Of a stretch of 64,000 bases of DNA, positions 23,980 through 35,522 are shown one piece after another. The stretch comes from Styela clava (taxonomy: Eukaryota > Chordata > Ascidiacea > Stolidobranchia > Styelidae): contig NC_135259.1 of NCBI RefSeq assembly GCF_964204865.1, positions 15,882,974 to 15,946,973 of the forward strand, given 5' to 3'. The position numbers and the translations under genes are program-made. How positions within the stretch are numbered: the stretch's first letter is position 1; each line of letters starts with the position of its first letter. The notes below the pieces were generated by a model. That model searched no databases and was not told the origin of the DNA. It saw only the letters and a list, made by a program, of their open reading frames with translations.

Positions 23980-25159
23980 TAGAGGTAAGATCGGGCTAAA
24001 AAATTCCAGCCCGACCCGACTCCGGCCCGTGGGTATTAAACCCGACTAATTAACTGGATTTGCAGGCCAGACCTGGGCCCGTGGGTAATAAAACCTGACC
24101 CGACCCGAGCCCGACTAATTAACTGGATTTGCAGGCCCGACCTGGGCCCGTGGGTAATAAAACCTGACCCGACCAGAGCCCGACTAATTAACTGGATTTG
24201 CAGGCCCGACCTGGGCCCGTGGGTAATAAAACCTGACCCGAGCCCGACTAATTAACTGGATTTGCAGGCCCGACCTGACCCTGGTCCGTGGGTATTAAAA
24301 CCCGACCCGGGCCCGTGGGTAATAAAACCTGACCCGACCCGAGCCCGACTAATTAACTGGATTTGCAGGCCCGACCTGGGCCCGTGGGTAATAAAACCTG
24401 ACCCGACCCTAGCCCGACTAATTAAATGGATTTGCAGGCCCGACCAGACTAACTAACAGGCTTTGCAGGCCCGACAAATTAACTGGATTCGCAGGCCCGA
24501 AATTTCATATTTTATTTAGGAGTTCTTCGAATTGTCATTGCAAGAGGTTAGTACAGTATTGGGGAATGCTGGGACATATTTCTTCTTTTGTGAGCTCTAT
24601 AATCTGCACATTCATTTGACAATGCGGGGCTAATAGATAGAGGGTAGCTAAAGGTTTTACTGGGCAAACTAAGAAATTCCCTAGCGACACCCATATTATC
24701 ATCAAGAGGCATTCAAAAACGTGTAAAATGTCCCGCTGCACTCCACTTGTGCGGCACATTAAATTAAACGAGGTATGCTGTTAAAAAGCAATGAATAAGC
24801 ATCATCATCCAAAGAACTACGAAACTTTAAATTTCGAAATTTAATATTTATGAAATCGGAACCACTCTGAAAAATAGTTTCTAATAAACATATATTTACT
24901 TATAAAAAATCCAGCGATATATAAGCCCGACCCGAACGTAATGATTGTCATTTCAGGCCCGACCCGAACCTAATGATTGACAAATCAGGCCCGACGCGAA
25001 CGCAATTATTGACTTTTCAGGCCCTACCCAACCTGAACGCAATGTTTGACATTTTAGGCCCGAACGTAATGATTAACAATATAGGCCCGACCCGTACGCA
25101 ATGCTTGATATTTCAGGCCCGACCCGAAATATCGGGTCGGGCTCCAGATCTTAGCTCTA
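23980..25159. mobile_element. Non-autonomous hAT-like transposon with GGCCCGAC subterminal arrays
   Basis: A perfect 8-bp duplication, CCTCAAAT, flanks the element (23972-23979 and 25160-25167). The terminal inverted repeats are TAGAGGTAAGATC and the complement of GATCTTAGCTCTA. The left third (about 24020-24500) is a tandem array of GC-rich units, roughly 60-70 bp, built on GGCCCGACCTGGGCCCGTGG. The right third (about 24925-25140) has shorter inverted units of AGGCCCGACCCGAACG. Such subterminal repeats are typical transposase-binding sites in hAT elements. The middle has no transposase frame. Confidence 0.92.
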
Positions 25160-25167
25160 CCTCAAAT

Positions 25168-26089
25168 ACAAACTGATTATCCCAGATTTTTCACACACCA
25201 ATCAGTCTTTATAAAATTATGCATTTACTGCATTAAAAACGCAAGAGGAACTTGATAATTAAATAAGTCTCGTCTTTAGTGATTACGATATTTTCTAGTC
25301 TAATAGCACCAAATATTACAAGTTTTGCTCAAAAAGCAAACTAAATTCACAATATAGAACCAAATTTTAAAAAGCACAGAGTTATTAAAATTAGTCCAGA
25401 CATCCAACTAAATACACAACAATGCAAAATCTGAGAAATAATATTCAACAAGATTGCCAATGTGGAAGTCTTTGCAAGTGAAGGGTTAATAGTGACAAGG
25501 ACCGGTATGTCATCAAATACCACGCAACATATTTCTATGATTCTTCTTCTGAAGATTTCCACAAGGGCAGTGGTAATATGGCATAAATTATATATGGGCT
25601 GAAAATAACGACAGTCTACAGAATTCAACATAATGCGTTTAATCTCAATTACTTTTGCAACATGGCAGCAGCACTTTTAACGAAGGAATTTAATTAAAGA
25701 GTGAACAAAAAAAGTTAAAACAACGTTAATATTATTACAAAAGTGATCTCAATACGAATTCCTCCTCCCGTGTCTTGTAAAATAAACAGAAATGTTATCA
25801 GGCATTTGGTTGGCATGTATGAAATGAAAGAAAAGTCAGACTTATTTGCTCTTATCTGAAGAGATAAAAGAATTACATATTCTCAGAGTAAACAATGCAC
25901 AAGCGATAAATTTTATCTACGCATTTTAAACTGCAAACCGTATGCGTTACAGATATATTCAGTACCGCAAATTTTAGAAATGCAGTTACAAATTTATTGT
26001 TGACGTTTCGTTTTTTAATAGTTGGCGAGCTGCAGATAATGAGTAAGTTGACTGACATCGATATTTTCATTGGTAATCATTGTGGAAAT
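25168..26089. other. Region downstream of USP24, nothing recognised
   Basis: Lies 3' of the USP24 stop codon, which is on the minus strand. It probably holds the USP24 3' untranslated region. A minus-strand AATAAA appears near 25780. No gene supported. Confidence 0.4.
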
Positions 26090-29000
26090 TCACAACGTAT
26101 CAACTTCTATCTCATTGTCTTCTGGTACATCAGAAACCTGAAAATCAATGTAAAATATGATTATTGAATCAAAATTCAACAATACCTTGAAAGAGCATTT
26201 CTATCCAAACCTAATGCACATTTGTTACAATTTCAAATCTCTGAAGACTAGCTGTGCAAGACGAGATCAGATGTCATGATTGGATCCTACTTCTGTTACC
26301 ATTCTTCCGTTGTTTCTTCCAAGTGTCAATGATAATTAGCCGGTAGGAAGGGTACTCATGTAGTGTGTGTGTACCAGGTTAGGGTTAGGCCATAATTTTT
26401 CTCATTTTAGTTCTATTGCGAGTTCGGGGACTGTCTGTGTTAGCCAAGTGAATATACCCTCTGCCCATAGGTTTCAGTCCCTGTACACAACTTGATGTGA
26501 AGTAGGCGAACAAAATTAGTTGCCTCCATATTGGTACAAACACTTCTTGAGCACCGTTGAAAGAGTGTATATATATTTGTTACTTTCATTTTGCAAGCAA
26601 AAAAATTTATCAATTCCTTACGTTTTTATTTCCTAATAGCGCAGTAACTTCTTCCAACGTATTTTGTGCCGACATAGTTCGTTGGAAATATTTACTAGTT
26701 TCATTCGAACGAATCTCAGACAATCTATTGGTTGATGATGAATTGTATTCAGTCTTCATTTTACCGGTCAACCAAGATACTGCGAATGACCACTGTCCAC
26801 TTACTGATACTAAATAATCCTTGTTAGATGATGACCTGCACAGGAATACAATATTTAATATAAAGCAAGATGGAAATAGAATTGTCACAAAAAAGAAACA
26901 CAGGGAATCTGGCATTTAAGGATTCAAAGCCAAAATAATTAGACTGACATCAAAATTATGATGTTCGACCACATTTTAATGAGAAAACCGAGGTGTTCTT
27001 GTCAGATTTCACAAAGGAATTGAAGACATATTTGCAGAAGCACTGTAGTTCATAGCCAATTTTTTTGCAGACTCATTCTCCTGTAAAACTCGTAAATCTC
27101 TTGCATGTGAGTTTTAACATGCTATTAAGTGTGACCCATGACAAACTTGAAAAATTTGTTAGATTTGATCTTTCCCGCCTTATTGTGGATATTTAAATTT
27201 CTTTATTGTTTACATTTCTTTATTATGTACACTCAGTCACTCAGTGTTTTTTGAAAAAACATACTTTCGCCTACTTATCTGTTATATGCAGAGTGATAGT
27301 AGATTGTTTAACATGTAATATATCAGCAAAATAACATTAATTTCATGTCACCTGTTCGCTAGTTGTACCAACATTTTTATACATTGGTAGCATTTTGGTT
27401 CATCCGATTTCAGAGTATTTTTAATAATCGTCAGGAGAGCTTGAGATGATTTTTCAAGAGCGAGAGACAATCTCATTACATGCAATTCATCTTCTAATGA
27501 GAGTAAGTTACTCAGTAATGTCAACAATGATCCGAGTTCATTTGCTGGTACAGATTGAATATCAGACTAAAAAAAGTGGAAAATTTTTGGGTTAAGTCTT
27601 GAAGGCAAAAAAGTAAGCTATCAAATTATACAGACATAGGTAAATAAAGATTGTGGATAATACATAGTAATTATTATCATAGCATAGTGATTAACTAATT
27701 ATATAGATTAGAAATCATGGGTTAAAGCCCACTATCTCACATGAATATGTATGTCTAATGAACAGATTCTGTTACTTCCAAATATAAAATTATTTGGGGG
27801 TGATGGCCTAGTGCAGTTGTTATCGACCGTCTTATTAAATTTGTTCCTTTGCCTATTTTGTAACTTGCACAGCCTAAGTAGTTTATTATGTGATTTTAAA
27901 TAAGTAATAGTTTATAACAGAATACTAGTGCAATACTACAGTGAAAACAAAGCAAAATTTCTTCCAGAAAACGGCAAAATCCCTCCCCAGTTTGGAAAGT
28001 TGGCCTAGTGAGTAACCCTTTCCGTGCGGTGGGCACGTATACGTACCAACGACAAAAGTCGCTAGATTGCGGTTGATGTACTCCACTGTTTTATTTAGCA
28101 ATCCGTCGCAAACTGTTGGTTTAGTTTTTCCGGGTTTTAGTTTATTGATAAGAAGTCTTCTTCGAGATTAACATAAGCGATGGTAAATCTCGCTTTCGTT
28201 TACGACGGGAATTTTATTTGCGGCGGACCGAGAGAGTGTTTTTGAAATTTATGCAAATTTCGCTTTTTTTTTGGGTGGTAATAGAAGACATATTATCCCT
28301 TCCATCTACCAAAGTATTTTGAGTTATATCACGAAATTGCTACAGCAATATTATGCTATTGTTTGCCAACCACGAAGCGGTAACAGTAAAGGATTTAGCG
28401 AATATTTCTATTTTTTATCACGGTTTGAAGTTTCAACTCCCAAGAAAAAAATGCCTTTTTTCTATCCGGTTTGTGACTCAGACCACCACTTTTAAAAAAA
28501 CTTTCTTTTTTAATCGCCAATTGCAAGCTCTTTAAATAAGCTTTCCAACGAGCCGTCAGTGGGCAGCAGAGGATCATTAGTTTTTCGTTAGTCGATCGAT
28601 TAGTTGTGGGGTACAAATGCATAAAATCGGCGTAGCAAATACGATTATTTGATAAAAAATAAAAATCGCATGGAAAGGGTTAAAGCATATTAGACTCAAA
28701 TATGTTACTGAATAATCATAGTTTAAAAATAAAACCCACACGAAGACCTAATCAATCAGTTTGGATAGATGAGATATAGCTATAAAACCATCCTAGGCAA
28801 TGAGGAAGTTAGCTCTTCTCTCGCAAAAAATCATCTACATAGGATATAAACCTGCAAAGCCAAGCCACACTATGTAATTATTAATAGCTTCTTCGAGAGC
28901 AAACATTTTCAATTTCGAACCATTTTACGCACACTCACCAGAATGATGTCGATAGCTTTGACAGAAAAGTTTTCATTGTTGTAGGAACAATGACAAATAA

Positions 29001-32000
29001 AATCAGAAACAACTGGACATGAACTTGATACCTCACGAGCAGCAGATAATAATTCTTGAAGAAGTCTAGAACAGAGAAAAAGAAAATTAATATTAAAAAT
29101 GCATACAATGTAATATGGTGTGATCCAAAAGTGCGTGGATAATACAAATATTCAATATTCCAAAATAGAAGAGGAAATACAAAAAAACAGCCCAAATTTA
29201 TACATATTAGCAATACTAAATTTCATTGTTTCTTTCCTCATAAGTCTGAAACATTTTCTGCACACTTTCATTCTGTCCTACATTTGCACCGGCAGGTGGT
29301 AGGTAGATAACTTGAATTCGCTAAATATTGGCATCATTTTGGTGCATATATAAATATTATCTGTTTATGTGTGGAAGCGATGACCTGGGAGTTTATTCGA
29401 GGATTCAACAACACTGGTAGCTCAGAGTAAATATCTCAGTTTCAATCCCTATGGTTGGCTTCATCAAGTGTGTAGTAAATTGGGTAGCCAGCGCTGAATC
29501 AAAAAATTCAGCTTCTCCAGAGCCTTCACATCGTCGTACAAGAAATCCAAAACACAAGCATCTTACCTTGACCCTACAATTCCAAATACTCCATGTTTGA
29601 TTGGTTCGGGGAGAGAAATTCGTTGAATGACTTGTATTGTTTGTGGCTTGAAGTTTGAAAGCTCAGGCTTTGCTTTAACTGCAAAGAAAATACAATCATA
29701 CAAATAATATTAATCAGAACTACCACCCAGTTGGGGTTTTTGAATAGTTATGGTATTTTCCCGGATCTCTGGAAGTCACAGCTGACCAGTGGTAACATGC
29801 CTCAACCCGTACAATGACGAGAGGTTAAGAAAACCTTTCACACATAATTAACCCCGAACACATTAACTCCTGGAAACACACGCAGGATAGTCAGTGTTGC
29901 AATAGCAAGCGCATTTCTAATGATGGTGCAAATGAAACTATTCTGTCTTTTGCAGGATTTGAGAAAAATTTGGACAAAAACAAAAAATTAGACGAGTGAA
30001 TTGATGCATGAAATTGCTCAGTACTATGGACTTAGAATAACACATGAAAACAAAATTCCAATCGCACTTTATCGTTTCATGTTCTTTCTTGTATATTCAA
30101 TTATTGATCATGAAAAATATATATTTAACATAATCAGTCATTGTCACCTTTAACGCTAATAAGGCTCAAACAACACTCCATATTCTTTCTCTATCTCAGT
30201 ATGACTATGATCAAATATAAAACTGCTTTGATAGCCGCATAACATGCGGGTTAAAAAACAACAATTTAGGCTAACAGAGAAACAAAAAATAGTGTAAAAC
30301 ATCTATAAATTTGAATGTCATACCTGTCCACATTGCTGACATATCGCTGTGTAAAACCAAATTAGTAAGAGCTGAATGTAGCGAACCAAATTCCCGAGAT
30401 TGCATGGAACTCCATCTACGACTCGCTGTCGTCGTATCTTGATTATCTTGTGTTGTTGTTGCATCAGACTGAAAACTGGTGACAGGTGCATCTCCACTAC
30501 CCTGACCTTCAGAATAATGAATTTTTTTTAATTTTTTGTGCTCGGTGTCTTCAAACAAGGTTTTGGACAAGTATTGATGTAAAAATGGATAGCTACGAAG
30601 AGTAAAACAACAAGATCCTCATGCAAGCTCTCGATTAAATGGCCTGCGGCACTAACATTGTCATGGTAACCACTCGCTACTGCCATCTTAAACTATATCT
30701 GAGAAATAGATCCTACTTGATAAAAGGTAAGTAGTGAAATGGATTAATGTTGCGAATGTGGTCAAAGTAGCATGATAGAGTCAGGCCAAACAAATTATAA
30801 AACTTATCTGAATTTACTAAATTTCTGACTTTTGGAAATTCAAAAGTTTGACCTTAGCTCTGATAATTTGAGAAAAAGGGCTAGATACAATTACTGTGAA
30901 ATAATGTACGATTGATAATGTTTGATATAAAAGTAAAATTCGTACCATTGATAGGTGCAAACTGATCTCTATTCATGAGAGGTTTTGTTGCTGTTTCACC
31001 GAGTAAAAATCGAAGTAGTTTGATAAAAACATTGTGACGTAACATTGCTTCACACGCTCTTGCACTCTGGAATAATGTATGCATATTGTTATTACAACAC
31101 AAACAAAAATCATACTGAAAAGTTTCCAAGTTTTATCAATTTAGAACATAGTTTAATAAAAAAGCTATTTAAAAAGGTTGAATGATATTTAGCTAAACGA
31201 GACGTCAAGCAAATATATGAATAGTGAAACTTGGATAGGATTTTCAATTTTTCATATTTATTCTGAGAAAAATAATAAGTAATAAAAAATGTCTTATTCA
31301 TTTTGGAAGCCCAAGCCTCTCGTCCGGTTACCAACAATGTCAGGCCTGTTTCAGATGTTTGAAAAACCTTACATAGCTATATGCTATCCCAAACATAAAT
31401 TTAAATTGTAACTCAAAAATTTGTACTTACTAAAGCACTAAAATTGGAGATGAGAGAGAAGAACTGTTGACTTTGTTTTACGTGTTCTGCTACTTCACGA
31501 TCAAGTAACGCAATTAAACGAGATAAAAGAAGATCAAATCCAACTGGTTCCTGGAAAAGTAAATTAAAAGTAAATGTTAGCACTTCTAGAGTAGCAGAAA
31601 TTAAAAACCTTTTCTGAGACCTAACAGGATCAAATTTCAACTTGTTTCTTCAAATTCAATAAATTTCCAGCAGAAACCCAAATCAAAAAGATCTAAAAAT
31701 TGTGCTTTAAAAGTGCACCCTTATCAAAGAAAGCTTTTTTTTTTTAAATGAAAACTGACACTTATACTAATCACACACAAAAAAAATCTCCGACAGTGTA
31801 ACAAACATATTTCCAAAAACTTGAAACAAGCTATAATAAAATAAAATTCACCTTCCCAATTTTCCTTGTAACGCATCCTTCCATAGATTTGACAAGGATT
31901 GAGCAAAACGTTTGTCTTATGTCTTCATTCGGGCATTCAAGTAAAAAAGCTTGAACATTCGGAAATCCGACGGCAGTGTGAAGTTGAGATACAAACCATA

Positions 32001-35000
32001 TGCAACTAAATATAATATCATTGCTCAAGGTGTTGTTACCAGTTGTGGTATAGAGATAATGTGTATAACATTGGATAACTTTTCAAAAATGTGTTTTTAA
32101 TCTTCCACTTCTAACAAGATTCTGAATAAGCGGTCACTGATATATAACAGGCCCGTGTGGCAGTGTTGCCACATATTTTTCAATTTATTTATATTTTTTA
32201 TTAGCCTGGCGGTTTGGCGCATTGTCCTAAGCTGTGGAAATATACTCCCCACCATTCCTTTGATTACCCTACATGGGTTTGCATGTTCGAACCCTGTGGG
32301 AGATAATTATGTGCGAGAGGATCGCTGGACTCCTCCTCGCTGTAGGTTGGTTTACGTAACTACTCGTCGATAATGGTCACTGATATGTAACAGGCTCGGC
32401 GATGTGGCGCATCGTGCTAAGCGTTAAAAATACGCTTGCAACCGTACCTCTGATTAACTTACACGAGTTCTTAGATTTGAATCTTGTGGAGGATAATTAT
32501 GTGCAAGAGAATCGCTGGACTCCTCACCGTCATGAGATGGTTCACATAACTGTGGTTGGTTAAGGCTTTTTTCACCATCAAGTCCATGCATCTGAAACAA
32601 ATAACTGGCTAACTAATCCGATACTCAATATGGACTGGTAACCAGACGAGAGATCGTGGTTCGCCATATGATTAAGCTGTCTTTCCTCTCACCCAAGATG
32701 AATATGTAAATCCTATCCTAACAAGCTACTGTGATTTTTGCAGGACCTGGCATACTCACTACAAACATTTTTTTTATATAAATATAGCAACTTTACCAAA
32801 TGGTAATCTCATGAGGGGTTTATTTAATTTATCTAGACAATAGACAATACTTGATAAAATAATTTTTGCTAGGATGCGTTTTCTCTGAATAAGGCTCTGT
32901 ACATGCAACTACTGACACATAGCTACTATTTTTAGGAGGATCTTAATTTTTCCGGTTCACATTGCCTACCCAATTTATTACAACAACAAAGTTGGTTTTA
33001 ATACTCGAACCGCACCCAATCCAGACGCTTACTATAAACAATGGAAAAGAGGAATGAGTCAAAATCAAAAGCATTTGGGAATCAATTTATTATGGTTTTC
33101 AACATGTTGAGCATCCACACTACAATGGCTGAAAGTTTGCCTCTGAGACTGTCGCAGAATTTTTTTTAAATGATTTGTATATACTATATATGTGGGAGTG
33201 CATATAGAACTGTCAATAAAACATGCAGGACAATACAAAATCATTTCTTGTCCGCATAATGCTTTTTTTTTATAATGATAGACGATAATAAGGTAAACTT
33301 ACGCAGGATGGCTCTTTGTTAAAATATCTTGTATAATATTACACCATTCATCAACATTAGTTGTCAGTGATCTTCGAGTCCGGAAATATGTGTTGAATAA
33401 AAACTGAGTTGATAGCTGAAGTGAAGTTACAGCTATTGCAGGAAGACCTTCAATGCAATTCTGAAACACATTGTTGAAATGAAGTTTTTATAAGTGATTT
33501 GGTAATATAAAATGATTGAAAGTTCTATATTTGGTGAAGTAAAAATATGAGCTTGTTAACGTTGCATGAAACTTAATTTATTAGTCCATTATTGGAATAG
33601 GAAGTTTAATAACTGCATTAAACACAACCTTCTAACTTTATGTTAAAACGAAGCTGTCTATAACATTGCTCCTAGTGTTCCAGTGTTTTATTTGCGACCC
33701 ACCCTTCTACCAGTACTATTTTTCATTACAGTTGAGCGCTGTGTATTTTGCTTCGAGCAAACTTTATTAAAAACAGATTATTATGGACAAAGTGAATACT
33801 GGTTTCTCTTCTGCCTAGATCTCTATATAAATTTTTTGTTGGAAAACAAGGATCTGGCTAGAATTGGTTTGATATGTTGAAACCTAGCGAGTTGAGAACC
33901 AACTAATCGCAAGTTATAGGGTGACAATAAAGGAAAAAGAAGTTTATTGAAATATCAATGATAATCCAAAAGATCCGAAATGTGGTAGAGCAAAATTGGA
34001 GCATAAAAAATGACCTAACAAGCCCACAGAAAATGCTACAAAATACAAAAGTAATATCCTCCCTCCATTTCAGCTACTGATCATGTGGAAGCAATTGGTT
34101 CACAGATTTAGTAACATATACATTCAACAATAATGGAAAAATTCTCACCATATTTACAGAAACAATCTCTTTTATAAAATCAAAATATTGCGTGCAGTAA
34201 ACATCACGATTCCTCATGAATTGTAAATTTTCTTCACGAACAAGATGACTGATAGAAGCTGGCATTCGAGAAGTAAACATTCTTCGTTGATCTCCCTTCC
34301 TAAATATTGTTAAAAAATGACGAATATTTCATTGTTTGTTTGTGTCCAATTTTGGTCTTAAATGCTTTCGAATATTCCCTCAGATTAGTCATGATATAAA
34401 ACATCATAGATAACTATATTCGAATACCAAATAAAAACAGTGTATAATGTGCCAAAAGACTATGACTCATTTAAAATTGAACACCCCATTATAAAAATCA
34501 ACAAAAACAGGTATAGTTTGAGCTAGTGAGTCTGAAAAAATAGAATCCAGATTTCTAAGCATTTCAAAAACTACTCTAGCTCACACACCCGACTCTAAAT
34601 GTTTGTTTAGAATGTTTGTTTAGAATATTCGTCAATCAAATATTTTTTGAGTTTGACTCCGATTATCACCATCAAAGTATGAAACTCCAACTTCAGAATC
34701 GAGAAAAAGTAAAAACTTGACTCAATAGAAATATGACAAATTTAAAACTCCAGAGCCCTGGTTTGAGATAGCAGGGAGTAATTGTCTTTGATTGACAAAG
34801 TAATAAGCAAATATGAAACTAAAGAGCTGAAATTACCATATAAATCCTCGAATAAAAGACGACTACCTAAAAATGACCCTAAAACAGTGAATTTATAAAA
34901 ATTTGTATATAAGCTGACCCTAAAAAAACGCGGGAGAGATCATGTGTATGACAACCAATGTGTATGACAATCACACACAGACTGGTATCGCTGTTATAGC

Positions 35001-35522
35001 AAACCAAGTGCTGCTCCACGTGTGTGTGTGTGTGCTCTTAACGTGAGAACTCGAGTTGTAGCTTTTTAGAATTAAGTTAGCATAATGTCATTTTGTTTGA
35101 GAGCGATCAGAGTTATGCGCATATAAGCCATATTAGCCCTTTTGAGTTCTAAACTCGCGTTATATGCGAGGATATGCATATATCGAGTTAAAAGAAGTGA
35201 ACTAATTATCTACTAAATATCTAAAATCTAAATCTAATCTAAAAAAAAAAAAACTAAATAATCAACATTATGAACTACCTGATTAAATTCGAAAGTTGTG
35301 ACAACTTCCTATCGACTACTTGTTTCGGGCTGTTAGGTGGACTTATATCTGGTGACGAGACCAACGGTGAAACAGTTCGATGATCTTCGTGTCTGTTCAG
35401 GAAAGTGACTCTCGACCTTCCGTTGGTGATTCGAGAATGTCGAGTGTCTGTTTCAGTCATTCTTTCATAAAATAAAAGATAAGCGTTCCAGTATCGTTGG
35501 CGATTTTCGTGATATGTAGTAC
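26090..35522 (-). CDS. USP24: USP24 exons 19-30: carboxy-terminal helical region and stop
   Basis: Exons: 35279-35522, 34149-34299, 33303-33460, 31852-32005, 31431-31550, 30946-31066, 30324-30548, 29567-29678, 28939-29065, 27352-27566, 26622-26835 and 26090-26137. Matching landmarks are [13 protein letters not shown], then [73 protein letters not shown] and [20 protein letters not shown]. The last exon ends [12 protein letters not shown]. The upstream border of the seventh exon in this list could instead be 30506. Both choices keep the frame. The carboxy-terminal helical repeats of USP24 are thought to help substrate binding. Confidence 0.9.

Noticed and set aside
24262..24456. Repetitive proline-rich open frame
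   Set aside because: It is a translation of the GC-rich tandem units inside the hAT-like element and not a gene.
29399..29460. A tRNA gene
   Set aside because: It has A- and B-box-like motifs, but no acceptor-stem pairing or anticodon arm could be drawn.
30512..30548. Exact 5' border of the USP24 exon ending at 30324
   Set aside because: Two acceptors (giving starts at 30548 or 30506) both keep the frame. I kept the longer one and cannot decide from sequence alone.
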